Source: Acidobacteriota bacterium (GTDB taxonomy: Bacteria > Acidobacteriota > Thermoanaerobaculia > Multivoradales > Multivoraceae). From it: 35,704 nucleotides of DNA. Numbering within the stretch: the first letter of the stretch is position 1; each line of letters opens with the position of its first letter. The stretch is from contig JAPOVF010000146.1 in NCBI GenBank assembly GCA_026708285.1, positions 1 to 35,704 of the forward strand, written 5' to 3'. The position numbers were made by a program, and so were the translations under genes. This document shows, piece after piece, positions 8,902 through 17,106 of this stretch. The notes under the pieces were generated by a model, which had not been told where the DNA came from, made no database searches, and saw only the letters and a program-made list of their open reading frames with translations.

Positions 8902-9879
8902 TCAGAGCGATTCCAGGTACTCGGCGAACTGCTTCGCCTCCTCGGCTCTCTCGCCCTCAGGCTCGAGCTCGAGCAGCCGGTGGAAGTCGGCGAGCGCGGC
9001 CTCGTTCTCGCCCGAAGCCATCAGTGCGAGACCGCGGAAGTAGTAGGCGTCCGCCCACTCCGGCTCGATCTCGATCACCGAATCGAACTTGACGCGGGCG
9101 CCCTCGATGTCGTTCTGGTTGTAGAGATCGACGCCTTCACGCAGCAGAATCTCGGGATCCGCCCGCAGGTCCTCGGGCAGCCGCGCCAGATAGGCCTCGG
9201 CTTCTCCGGCCCGGCCCAGCGCAGTCAACCGCCGGCTCATCAACTGCAGGGCGTCCACGTTGGTCGGGGCATAGCCGAGCGCCCTCTCCAGGCTGGCGAG
9301 TGCTTCCTCGTCCCGGTCCAACTGAACCTGGGACTGCGCAATCGCCACCAGCACGGCCGCCTTGCCGCCGTCCCCCAACAACGGCAGCGCCTCGTTGAAG
9401 AGAGCGATGGCGCCTTCGAAGTCTCCTTGCCTGACCAGGTCGTTGCCGCGTTCCAGCGACTCGCGCGCGGCCTGCCCCGACTCTCCTTCGTCCAGGGCTG
9501 CCGCCGATCCGTCGGTCGCGGTCTGGCCCCCAGGCTCCAGGGCGGTCTTGACGAACGGCCGCTCCGAGGCAGGCGCGTACTCGTTGAGACGCACCGTGTG
9601 CTGGCTCGGGATGTAGCCGGGCTTCGACACGAGAACCTCCCAGCTTCCACCAGCCAGACCAGCCCGCGCCCAACGGCCTCTCCGGTTCGTCAGGACCTCC
9701 TGTTCGGGTCCGATTCCCTCCAGGGTCAGCTTGACGCTCGCTCCCTCGACCGGATTGCCCTCCAGATCCTCTACGCCGCCGCTGAGTCGGCCCCGACCCA
9801 CCCAGGACTGGGCCGAGACTGCGGAGGCCAGAAGGATGCCGGCCAGCACCGCCACGGCAACACGGGTTCGATAGGTCAT
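8902..9879 (-). CDS. Exported protein with carboxypeptidase-regulatory-like domain and TPRs
   Basis: The protein has 325 residues and begins with signal peptide MTYRTRVAVAVLAGILLASA (cleavage near VSAQ). Residues ~30-115 resemble a carboxypeptidase-regulatory-like beta-sandwich (GGVEDLEGNPVEGASVKLTL, then TNRRGRW and VSKPGYIPSQHTVRL), a fold shared with the N-terminus of the neighbouring TonB receptor. Residues ~140-320 are TPRs (AIALFNEALPLLGDGGKAAV, ALASLERALGYAPTNVDALQ). The ATG is preceded by a strong GGGGAGGA site at 9884-9891, four bases away. Its TGA overlaps a possible CTG start of the sulfatase-fold gene. It is likely a periplasmic adaptor working with the sulfatase-fold lipoprotein; no enzymatic residues are seen. 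Confidence 0.85.
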   Translation of the reverse strand: MTYRTRVAVAVLAGILLASAVSAQSWVGRGRLSGGVEDLEGNPVEGASVKLTLEGIGPEQEVLTNRRGRWARAGLAGGSWEVLVSKPGYIPSQHTVRLNEYAPASERPFVKTALEPGGQTATDGSAAALDEGESGQAARESLERGNDLVRQGDFEGAIALFNEALPLLGDGGKAAVLVAIAQSQVQLDRDEEALASLERALGYAPTNVDALQLMSRRLTALGRAGEAEAYLARLPEDLRADPEILLREGVDLYNQNDIEGARVKFDSVIEIEPEWADAYYFRGLALMASGENEAALADFHRLLELEPEGERAEEAKQFAEYLESL

Positions 9880-9883
9880 TGAG

Positions 9884-9891
9884 TCCTCCCC
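9884..9891 (-). promoter_or_regulatory. Strong Shine-Dalgarno for the regulatory-domain/TPR gene
   Basis: On the - strand this reads GGGGAGGA four bases before ATG 9879. It fixes that start and contrasts with the SD-less starts elsewhere in the window. Confidence 0.7.
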
Positions 9892-9963
9892 TTCTCCTGG
9901 GCGCCGATTCGGAAGTCCATGCTACTACCTCGGAGGCACGAGCCGGCAGCTCCAGACAAGACA

Positions 9964-9994
9964 AAAGCCCCGATCCGAATCGGATCGGGGCTTT
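9964..9994. terminator. Strong bidirectional-looking terminator hairpin after the TonB receptor gene
   Basis: A perfect 15-base inverted repeat (AAAGCCCCGATCCGA and its complement) with a single central base. On the - strand it is followed by TTTTGTCTTGTCT, a good U-tract, about 95 bases past the TAA of the receptor gene at 10090. It therefore most likely ends that transcript and separates it from the TPR/sulfatase pair. The + strand side has only CTTT, which is weaker. Confidence 0.8.
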
Positions 9995-10044
9995 CCCGAT
10001 GTCCGTGATGACGAGCCGACCCCCGTCGCCACGAAGCGAGCAAT

Positions 10045-10072
10045 GGGTTGGAGCCCTTCCGGACTCCAACCC
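10045..10072. repeat. Second hairpin in the receptor 3' region
   Basis: GGGTTGGAG and CTCCAACCC form a 9-bp stem with a ten-base loop, 18 bases beyond the receptor stop on the - strand. No U-tract follows. It may stabilise the 3' end upstream of the main terminator. Confidence 0.5.
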
Positions 10073-10089
10073 TCAGCGGATGCTGCTGC

Positions 10090-12993
10090 TTACCGCCAGC
10101 TCAGACGGACACCCAGGCGATACACGCGCGGAGCGATGTGATCGTCCAGGTTGCCGGAGTTCGAGCGACCACCTCTGTCGACCCATGACAGCGCCGTGCC
10201 ACGGTTCGTCACGTTGAAGATGTCGATGCCGAACGTCAGGTTCATCGGACCCGACACGGCGAACTCCTTCTCGAGCCGAACGTCCGCCGTATGGATGTCC
10301 GGCAGCCGGACCGCGCCGAGATCCTCAACGAGGTTGACGCTGGCGCTGTCCGCGTTCGAGAGGCTCTCGACCGTGTAGAAGGCAGCCGGCGAACCCTCGC
10401 GGCCCGTCAGGTTGGCGGAGACGTTGAAGCCCCAACCCTTGTCCGGAGCGACCTGGTACATGCCGTTCAGGTTGTACGACCAGGTCGACTGCAGGTAGCG
10501 CTGACCCTTGCCGGAACCGCTCGAACGCTGCATGTAGATCTGCCCGTCGACGTCGCCGCCACCGCGGCCGGGATTCCGGCTGAAGTGGTTGTAGAACTCG
10601 TTGGGCACGTTCCACTCGGCGTCGCCGTACTGGAAGAACCCGCGAGCCATCCAGCGGTTCGACAGTCGCTTCGTCAGGCTGACGTTGTAGCCGAGGAAGT
10701 CGCGGGAGCGGAAGCCCTGCTGCCAGTGACTACCTCCGACGAGGTCGATCCCGTCGACGTAGTCGTACAACTGGACGCGGTAGCTGCCGCCGCCGCGCGG
10801 CACGGTGCCCGTCGCGACATGGGCGGGCATGAAGTCCGAGCCCCGTTGCAGGCGCTCGTTGCCGTTCGCATCCTCGATGTACGGGATGCCGACCGTCAGG
10901 TCGTCGACGTTCCGCATCGTGATGCCGAAGCCGGCAACGAGTTCCGGCAGGAACTCGTGCTCGACGCCGAGGATGAGCTCCGTCGTGATCGGCGGATCCA
11001 GGCCAGGATCCGTCGTGTCGAGAATGTTGAAGGGGTTGTCGAGATCCACGTTGGCGTAGAAGACCGCGCCCGGCGAGTAGCAGACCTGGTCCGCGACGCT
11101 CAGATCGTCGCAGATCACGAGGACCCGGTTGTAGCCCAGCGGCGAGTTCCGCGTCACCGTGTTCGTCGGCAACTGGTCGGCGAACTGGGACAGGCTAGCC
11201 CGAAGCAGCGTCGTACGGCCCTCACCAAGCGCGTAGGTCGCGCCGAGACGCGGCACGATCGACGTCCAGCCGAACCCTGCCTCGGACCCCTCGAAGGTGA
11301 TCGCCGGCAGCAGGTCGGGCCGCGTCGGATGCGCGGGCAACTCGTACTGGCCGTTTTCGCCGCCCTGGTCGTCCCAGCGGAGGCCCACGTTCAGGGTCAG
11401 GCGCCCGAAGGTGATCGTGTCCTGCGCGTAGAGGGCGTTGTAGTCCGCCGAGAGGGCTCCGAAGTCCTCACGTGTGTAGTTGGTCCAGGAGAGGTCTCCA
11501 TGGTGCCACGTCTGCCGGGGTCCTGCGTAGAACGCGGAACTGTTCTCGTAGGTGCGGAACCGGCCGCCGAGCTTCAGCTCGTGGTTGACCGTCGCACCGC
11601 TCGTGAAGAAGTAGCTCGCGTCGGCCTGGAACAGGTCGTTCGGAGACGCCGCGGAGCCGGAGAAGTAGTTCCCGTACCAAACGCCGTCCGAGAGGATCGG
11701 ATCCAGTGCGTCGGGATCGAGCCCGTTCTGGTTCGACAGGTGGCCTCGCGCGAGCAGCGCGAAGCCGAAGTCGCCGTGCGAGTAAACACCGACGAGGAAG
11801 AAGTTCGGCGAGAAGATGTGCTGATCCTCCAGCCGGTACTGGGCCGAGGGACCGCGCTGGTTCCACGTCGTCTGCGGGGGCCGCGTCGTGCCGCCGCCGC
11901 GTCCGAACTTCAGCTTGTCGCCGTTGTTGTAGGAGGCGACCATCGAGTTGTCGCTCGAGACCTGGCCGTTGATCTTGATCACCGTGTTCTCGAGCAGGGT
12001 GTCGTCAGCGGTACCGGTCGCGTTGTTCTGGCCGATGTCCTGCTGACCCCAGCTACCCCACAGCCACAGGCGATCCTGGATCGCGGCGCCGCCGGCCTCG
12101 AAACCGAAGTCCTCGATCTTGCGGACACGGGCTCCGGGCAGTGCGGTCTGGCCGTTGCTCTGGTAGAGCTGGCTCTCGATGTTCGGCTCCGACGCCTCAA
12201 GCAGGCCGCCGAAGTAGCCGGTCGCCTGCGTGTTGTAGAAGCGGGCGGAACCGCGGAACTCATTGGTTCCGCGCTTCGTGACCAGGTTCACCGCCACGCC
12301 GGACGTGCTCTTCGTGACGTCCGACCCGCCGGTCGTGAACGACATCTCGGCGAACTGGTCGAAGTCGTAGTACGTCGGCGACGCGCCGGTGGCGCGCATG
12401 TCGGTGATCTCCGTGCCGTCGAGCTGGAACGAGTTCTGCTGGCTCGACACGCCCTGGGCCCGGAACACGGACTGCTGGCCGGACTCACTGCCGGCAACGT
12501 TGATCCGGTCCACGAGCACGCCCGGCGTCTGGGTCAGGATGGCCCAGGGATCGCGCGCGGTCGGGATCTTCTCGAGTTCGACCTGCGTGACGTTGGTGCC
12601 GGCCCTGATCTGACGCTCGTCGAGGAGCGGACTCTCGGACGTGACGGTAATCGTCTCCTCCAGAGCCGCGGTCAGGGTCAGTGGCAGGTCCGTGTTCCGC
12701 CCCAGCCGGATGAGGACGTCCGGAAACTCCAGGCCGCCGAAGCCGTCGAGCTCGGCAACCACGTCGTACGAGCCCGGATCGAGGGCAAGGAACCGGAAGG
12801 CGCCGGCCGCGTCGGTGAACTGCTCCCGCGTGGCGCCGATACCGGTCACAGTGACCGTAACGCCCGGCAGGGCAGCGCCGGACTCGTCGGTCACGGTGCC
12901 GTAGAGATTGCCCGTCGTCTGCTGACCCCAGGCGAGGCCGCTGACGAGCAGCAAAAGGATGACGCCGAACGTCGAAACGGTGCGTCTGCTCAT
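10090..12993 (-). CDS. Oar-like TonB-dependent outer-membrane receptor with N-terminal regulatory domain
   Basis: The protein is 967 residues from ATG 12993, which begins signal peptide MSRRTVSTFGVILLLLVSGL ending at AWGQ. A GGAGGGAG site lies ten bases upstream, and the frame further upstream is arginine-rich non-coding sequence. Residues ~27-108 are a carboxypeptidase-regulatory-like domain (GTVTDESGAALPGVTVTVTG). Residues ~115-240 are a plug-like region (SPLLDERQIRAGTNVTQVEL, then FQLDGTEITD), and the rest is a beta-barrel rich in aromatic strands, ending LGVRLSWR. Such Oar-like receptors are expanded in Acidobacteria and are taken to move large substrates or proteins across the outer membrane with TonB energy; the substrate here is unknown. 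No TonB/ExbBD genes are in the window. It appears to be a single-gene unit with its own terminator. Confidence 0.9.
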   Translation of the reverse strand: MSRRTVSTFGVILLLLVSGLAWGQQTTGNLYGTVTDESGAALPGVTVTVTGIGATREQFTDAAGAFRFLALDPGSYDVVAELDGFGGLEFPDVLIRLGRNTDLPLTLTAALEETITVTSESPLLDERQIRAGTNVTQVELEKIPTARDPWAILTQTPGVLVDRINVAGSESGQQSVFRAQGVSSQQNSFQLDGTEITDMRATGASPTYYDFDQFAEMSFTTGGSDVTKSTSGVAVNLVTKRGTNEFRGSARFYNTQATGYFGGLLEASEPNIESQLYQSNGQTALPGARVRKIEDFGFEAGGAAIQDRLWLWGSWGQQDIGQNNATGTADDTLLENTVIKINGQVSSDNSMVASYNNGDKLKFGRGGGTTRPPQTTWNQRGPSAQYRLEDQHIFSPNFFLVGVYSHGDFGFALLARGHLSNQNGLDPDALDPILSDGVWYGNYFSGSAASPNDLFQADASYFFTSGATVNHELKLGGRFRTYENSSAFYAGPRQTWHHGDLSWTNYTREDFGALSADYNALYAQDTITFGRLTLNVGLRWDDQGGENGQYELPAHPTRPDLLPAITFEGSEAGFGWTSIVPRLGATYALGEGRTTLLRASLSQFADQLPTNTVTRNSPLGYNRVLVICDDLSVADQVCYSPGAVFYANVDLDNPFNILDTTDPGLDPPITTELILGVEHEFLPELVAGFGITMRNVDDLTVGIPYIEDANGNERLQRGSDFMPAHVATGTVPRGGGSYRVQLYDYVDGIDLVGGSHWQQGFRSRDFLGYNVSLTKRLSNRWMARGFFQYGDAEWNVPNEFYNHFSRNPGRGGGDVDGQIYMQRSSGSGKGQRYLQSTWSYNLNGMYQVAPDKGWGFNVSANLTGREGSPAAFYTVESLSNADSASVNLVEDLGAVRLPDIHTADVRLEKEFAVSGPMNLTFGIDIFNVTNRGTALSWVDRGGRSNSGNLDDHIAPRVYRLGVRLSWR

Positions 12994-13522
12994 GCGTTCA
13001 ATACTCCCTCCGAAGTGTTGTACGGGAGAGTCCGTTCCAGTTCCGCGCCGGCGGCGCGAGCCAGGAGAACCTCCCGCGGTTGACGAAAGCCTGTTCGGCT
13101 CCGTTGAACGAACATGGAAACCCCGCAAGGCCTGTGCCAAAGCGGCCGGGACTCGGCCGTTCTGTCCAAGCGGGCGAAACCCCACTTCCACGCGGGCCTT
13201 CGGATGGGCGCACACCGGACCACGCCAAATTGGCACAAGCCTTCGCGTCCAACCCATCCAAGAGAAGGTACGGTATCCATAATTTTGAAGCGTCTCTCAG
13301 GTCACCCACGGTGTTCCTACTCCGCTGGTCGGGACGTGCCCGCCCTCCGACTGACATCTGACGCGCTCTTCCTGGTATCAGGAGCGTCAACACACCGTTA
13401 CCGTCAGGGCGTAACTGACGCTGGACGCCAGCCGACCAGACCATGACGCAAGTACCGGCGGATCAACCTGTCGAGTGCAGGCATCGTACAGTAGACGACA
13501 CGGATTGTCCACCGTTCCCCAT
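12994..13522. other. Gene-free divergent region between the receptor and the transglutaminase-like gene
   Basis: These 529 bases separate two divergent genes. Several short open frames exist, but they are arginine/proline-rich or lack any family feature or ribosome site, so I call none of them. It holds the receptor's SD at 13004-13011 (GGAGGGAG on the - strand), an AT-rich patch at 13274-13290 (TATCCATAATTTTGAAG) that could hold a promoter in either direction, and a small hairpin at 13402-13420. A TACAGT at 13487-13492 could be a -10 for the + strand gene. It is by far the longest non-coding stretch here. Confidence 0.6.
13402..13420. repeat. Short inverted repeat in the divergent region
   Basis: CGTCAG and CTGACG flank a seven-base centre (GGCGTAA). 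It could be an operator half-site pair or a small hairpin; nothing else supports a specific role. Confidence 0.3.
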
Positions 13523-14716
13523 ATGCGCGTTCATTCCCTGTTCCGAGACGGTCGTTCCAGGCGAGCAAGCAGCCTGTTCGCTACCGCCGGGCCGACTGTC
13601 CCGCTTCGGACGAGGCGGGCCGGAATCGCGCTGGCGGCCGCCTTGACCACGGCCTGCACCGGCTACGTTCCCTTCAGCGGGACGCAGGTCCTGACGTCCG
13701 AGTTCGAACGCCGCCTGGGCACCACCTGGAGCGAGGACGTGGTCGTCCCCTTCGCCGTCACCGACCACCTGCGCGCAGCCATTGATCAGCGAATCAGCCC
13801 CGCCGGCAGCGAGAGCCGCCGGCGCGACGCCGTGCTCGATTTCATCTTCGGCTGGGTCAACCTCGAGTACGCCCTGACACCGACACGCACGGCAACCGAG
13901 ACGTTCGACGCCCGGCTCGGCAATTGCCTGTCCTTCGTCAACCTGTTCGTCGCCGTCGGCCGGGAGCGCAGGCTGAATCCGTTCTTCGTCGAAGTCGAGG
14001 ACTACCAGCGCTGGAACTACCAGGAAGGGGTCGTCATCAGCCGCGGCCACATCGTCGGCGGCATGTACGTCAACGGGGAGATGGCCACCTACGACTTCCT
14101 GCCCTACCGGCCAAAGTCGTACCGGGACTTCGAACCGATCACCGACCTCGCCGCTACCGGCCACTACTACAACAACCTGGGCGCCGAAGCCCTGATGGCG
14201 AACGAACTCGACGCGGCCGAGAAGTGGCTGAACATCGCCGTCCGCCTGACGCCAGACTTCGACAAGGCGATCAACAACCGGGGCGTTCTCCTGCTCCGGC
14301 GTAGCCGGGTCGAAGAAGCGGCGCGGGTCTACGAGGAGGGTCTGGATCTGCATCCCCAGAGCGTGCCGCTGATGACGAACCTCGTACGTGCCTACCAGCT
14401 CCTGGGCATGCACGACCGTGCCGGCGTGCTGCTCGACACCCTCGAGGAACTCAACCTCGCCAGTCCGTTCTTCTACATCTACCGGGGCGACGCGGCTCTC
14501 GCCGCCGGCGATTCGGTCCTTGCCCTCGACTACATGCGCAGGGCGCTCCGCGCCGACCCGGAGCTTCCCGAAGTCCACGTGGGTCTCGTCAGGGTCTACC
14601 TTTCAACGGGCAAGATGCGCGAAGCGAGACACCACGTTGAGCGCGCCCTGCGCCTCGATGCGACCCACGATGAGGCTCGCAAGTACGCGGCCTTGCTCGA
14701 TCGGCAAGCACCCTAG
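13523..14716 (+). CDS. Transglutaminase-like lipoprotein with C-terminal TPRs
   Basis: The protein is 397 residues from ATG 13523; GTG 13475 and TTG 13505 are in-frame alternatives. A long basic n-region leads to a hydrophobic stretch and lipobox LTTAC (Cys45), so it is probably a lipoprotein. Residues ~80-195 look like a transglutaminase-type cysteine fold: RLGNCLSFVNLFVAVGRE (Cys135), SRGHIVGGMYV (His176) and TYDFLPY (Asp191) give a plausible Cys-His-Asp triad in the right order. Residues ~212-395 are TPRs (AEKWLNIAVRLTPDFDKAIN, ALDYMRRALRADPELPEVHV). Family members may crosslink, hydrolyse or bind peptides; activity here is not proven. It is followed by a hairpin and then the VWFA-related genes on the same strand. 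Confidence 0.75.
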   Translation: MRVHSLFRDGRSRRASSLFATAGPTVPLRTRRAGIALAAALTTACTGYVPFSGTQVLTSEFERRLGTTWSEDVVVPFAVTDHLRAAIDQRISPAGSESRRRDAVLDFIFGWVNLEYALTPTRTATETFDARLGNCLSFVNLFVAVGRERRLNPFFVEVEDYQRWNYQEGVVISRGHIVGGMYVNGEMATYDFLPYRPKSYRDFEPITDLAATGHYYNNLGAEALMANELDAAEKWLNIAVRLTPDFDKAINNRGVLLLRRSRVEEAARVYEEGLDLHPQSVPLMTNLVRAYQLLGMHDRAGVLLDTLEELNLASPFFYIYRGDAALAAGDSVLALDYMRRALRADPELPEVHVGLVRVYLSTGKMREARHHVERALRLDATHDEARKYAALLDRQAP

Positions 14717-14719
14717 ACC

Positions 14720-14740
14720 CCGGCGCACGAGAAGCGCCGG
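14720..14740 (+). terminator. Hairpin after the transglutaminase-like gene
   Basis: CCGGCGC and GCGCCGG form a perfect 7-bp stem with loop ACGAGAA, beginning three bases after the stop. There is no T-tract, so it could be a weak terminator or attenuator. A candidate -10 box follows at 14750. Confidence 0.45.
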
Positions 14741-14749
14741 CCCAACTGG

Positions 14750-14755
14750 TAGCCT
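14750..14755 (+). promoter_or_regulatory. Candidate -10 box (TAGCCT) for the first VWFA-related gene
   Basis: TAGCCT ends exactly ten bases before ATG 14766 with no Shine-Dalgarno between. The spacing equals that at 4430-4435 and 34634-34639. Confidence 0.35.
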
Positions 14756-14765
14756 TGAAGCAACG

Positions 14766-17027
14766 ATGCCCCGCAACGGGATGTCCAAGGACATGAAGCC
14801 CGAATCCTCGTCTGAGTCAAACGAGCGGACCGGCGCTCGGACCTGGCGCCGAACCGAAGTGGCCAGCCTCACATCGCTGGTGCTGGCTCTTGCTCTACTG
14901 GGCGCAGCGTCCGCGACGGCTCAGGATCCCGACGACCTGCCCGAGTTCGACGAGCGCGCTGTCGTCTTCGAAGTCCAGGTGCCTGTGAACGTCGTCGGCA
15001 GGAACGGCGAGTCGGTCCGCGGTCTGACCCGCGAGGATTTCCAGATCCTCGACGAGGGCGAAGTCCAGGAAGTCACCGGATTCCAGGTCGTGGATCTGGA
15101 CCTCCTCGTGCCGGATGACCGGCGAGTGATCGACACGAGCCACGATCTCCCCCCGGCCGTGAGGCGGCATTTCCTGCTCCTGTTCGACCTCACGTTCTCC
15201 GCCCCGACGGCGGTCGCGCGAGCCCGCATCGCCGCCCAGGAGTTCGTGCTCAACGAGATGCACGCCACCGATCTGGCCGCTGTCGCCGTGCATACCGCGG
15301 AGTCCGGGTCGCAACTCCTGGTCACCTTCACGCCCGACCGGGCCCAACTGGCCCGAGCCATCGCCACCTTGGGGAATCCCCGCCTTCTGAAGCTCGTCAC
15401 CAAGGATCCCCTCGGCTTCCTGATCGACAGTCCCCGTCCGGCGATCTCGGCCGCCCTGGATGCCGGCGGCGTGGACCAGAGCATCAGCGAGATGGAGCGC
15501 AGCGTCGACGGCTACCTGCGGATCATCGGCAACCAGATGGCCAGATACGAGCGCAGCTTCGCCCGCGGCCGGATCTCGAGCTGGGCCGACACGCTGCAGG
15601 ACATGGCGCGGATCCTTGGCAGCGTCGAGGGCCGCAAGCACGTCATCCTGTTCTCCGAGGGCTTCGACGGCCGCCTGCTGTTCGGACGCCAGCCCGACTT
15701 CTTCGACGATGAAATGCAGCGGGAGATCCAGGCCATCCAGGACGGGCGCTATGCCGAGGTCGACACGGACAACCGCTACGGCAACACCCAACTCCAGGTC
15801 CAGATGGACCAGATGCTGCGCGAGTTCAGCCGGGCGAACGCTGCGATCCACGCGGTCGACATCTCGGGCCTGCGGGCCGACATGCCCGAGGAACGCCGCG
15901 CCCGCATCGTCGGGCGGGACGCCCTCTTCTACATTTCCAACGAGACGGGCGGCAGGTTCCATGAAGACGCGAACGACTTCGGCGCGGAACTTCGCGAAGT
16001 GCTGTCAGGGTCCAGCGTGACCTACCTGCTGGCCTTCGAACCCTCCGACCCGGGCGAACCCGGCGACCACCGCCGCATCGCGGTTCGCGCGCGAGCGCCG
16101 CGGGGAGCGCAGGTCTCCCACCGGATGGGGTATGTCACGCCCCGGCCCTTCGGCGACCTGCACCCCATGGAAAAGCGCCTTCTGGCCTCGGACCTGATCG
16201 CCACGGCAACGGAAACGGACGGTCTCGCGATCGACGTGCTGGCCGCGCCCTTCCGGGCCACCGAGGACGAGGCATACGTGCCCGTCATCATCGAGATCGG
16301 GGGTGACGGGTTGCTCGACGCACATGAAGCCCTTCATCTGCCGGTCGAGATCTACGCCTATGTCACCGACGAGAAGTCACAGATGCGCGACTTCTTCAGC
16401 CGGGTCGTGACCCTCGATCTGGCCGGGCGCGAGGACGCATTCGCCAACACCGGCCTCAAGTACTACGGCCACCTGAACCTCGGCCCCGGCACGTACCTCG
16501 TACGGGTCCTGGTGCGCAACGCCGTCACCGGCAGCACCGGCGCCGCGACCGTCGAGCTCGATGTCCCGGCCTTCGCCGACGGGCAGCCGGCGCTGCTGCC
16601 GCCCTTCTTCCTCGAGGAACCCGGAAGCTGGTTCCTCGTCCGCGAGCAGCCCGGCGACCAGTACGCGAAGACGACGATCTATCCGTTCACGGTGAACGGC
16701 GAACCGTACGTGCCGTCGGCCGTGCCGCTCCTGCCGATCACCGACGATCCGGAAGGCGCCGAAGTCTGCCTCGTGGGCTACAACCTCGGTGCCGGTGAGT
16801 TGACGCTCGAGGCAACGCTCACCGATCCGGAGGGCGAGGCGGTGACCGGGGGCGCGCTCAGCCTGCGCGAGCGCACGGTGACGGGAATCCCGGGGCTCGA
16901 CAAGCTGGTTGCAGCCTTCCAGCCCACGGGTCTCGAGCCGGGCGACTACACTCTAAGCGTCGCGGTGATCGATCAGGCGACACAGGCCAGATCCGCCAAC
17001 TCGATCCCGCTGAAAGTGCTGAACTGA
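14766..17027 (+). CDS. Exported VWFA-related protein (Acidobacteria type), paralogue 1
   Basis: The protein has 753 residues from ATG 14766; ATGs at 14781 and 14793 are alternatives. A ~30-residue polar lead precedes the signal segment VASLTSLVLALALLGAASAT. The N-terminal block VNVVGRNGESVRGLTREDFQ is the characteristic opening of the Acidobacterial VWFA-related family. The VWA-like region (~134-420) starts RRHFLLLFDLTFSAP, so the MIDAS DxSxS becomes D-L-T-F-S (Asp141, Thr143, Ser145). GRKHVILFSEGFDG and SSVTYLLAFEPSD are further family blocks. The C-terminal ~300 residues (IYAYVTDEKSQMRDFFSR, LKYYGHLNLGPGTYLVRVLV) match paralogue 2. Family function is undefined; an exported adhesion or scaffold role is inferred. 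It is followed at 79 bases by its tandem copy. Confidence 0.88.
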   Translation: MPRNGMSKDMKPESSSESNERTGARTWRRTEVASLTSLVLALALLGAASATAQDPDDLPEFDERAVVFEVQVPVNVVGRNGESVRGLTREDFQILDEGEVQEVTGFQVVDLDLLVPDDRRVIDTSHDLPPAVRRHFLLLFDLTFSAPTAVARARIAAQEFVLNEMHATDLAAVAVHTAESGSQLLVTFTPDRAQLARAIATLGNPRLLKLVTKDPLGFLIDSPRPAISAALDAGGVDQSISEMERSVDGYLRIIGNQMARYERSFARGRISSWADTLQDMARILGSVEGRKHVILFSEGFDGRLLFGRQPDFFDDEMQREIQAIQDGRYAEVDTDNRYGNTQLQVQMDQMLREFSRANAAIHAVDISGLRADMPEERRARIVGRDALFYISNETGGRFHEDANDFGAELREVLSGSSVTYLLAFEPSDPGEPGDHRRIAVRARAPRGAQVSHRMGYVTPRPFGDLHPMEKRLLASDLIATATETDGLAIDVLAAPFRATEDEAYVPVIIEIGGDGLLDAHEALHLPVEIYAYVTDEKSQMRDFFSRVVTLDLAGREDAFANTGLKYYGHLNLGPGTYLVRVLVRNAVTGSTGAATVELDVPAFADGQPALLPPFFLEEPGSWFLVREQPGDQYAKTTIYPFTVNGEPYVPSAVPLLPITDDPEGAEVCLVGYNLGAGELTLEATLTDPEGEAVTGGALSLRERTVTGIPGLDKLVAAFQPTGLEPGDYTLSVAVIDQATQARSANSIPLKVLN

Positions 17028-17035
17028 AGACAGCA

Positions 17036-17054
17036 GGCGCCGAATCGAGGCGCC
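17036..17054 (+). repeat. Small hairpin between the two tandem VWFA genes
   Basis: GGCGCC twice around GAATCGA gives a 6-bp stem, nine bases after the first gene's stop. It might act as an attenuator or mRNA-stability element between the paralogues. There is no U-tract. Confidence 0.3.
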
Positions 17055-17091
17055 GACCGAACAACCAACCCATTCCGGACCCAGGATCCTC

Positions 17092-17099
17092 GGGAGGAC
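17092..17099 (+). promoter_or_regulatory. Shine-Dalgarno of the second VWFA gene
   Basis: GGGAGGAC lies seven bases before ATG 17107 and fixes that start. Confidence 0.65.
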
Positions 17100-17106
17100 C
17101 TTACGA

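Noticed and set aside
10291-13083. 930-codon open frame on the + strand opposite the TonB receptor
   Set aside because: It is antisense to a clear receptor gene and its product is V/R/A/E-rich with no family feature. Long antisense frames are expected from GC-rich third positions.
13080-13446. Short open frames in the divergent region (93 and 110 codons)
   Set aside because: There is no ribosome site, no recognisable family and no typical coding composition, so a gene cannot be supported.
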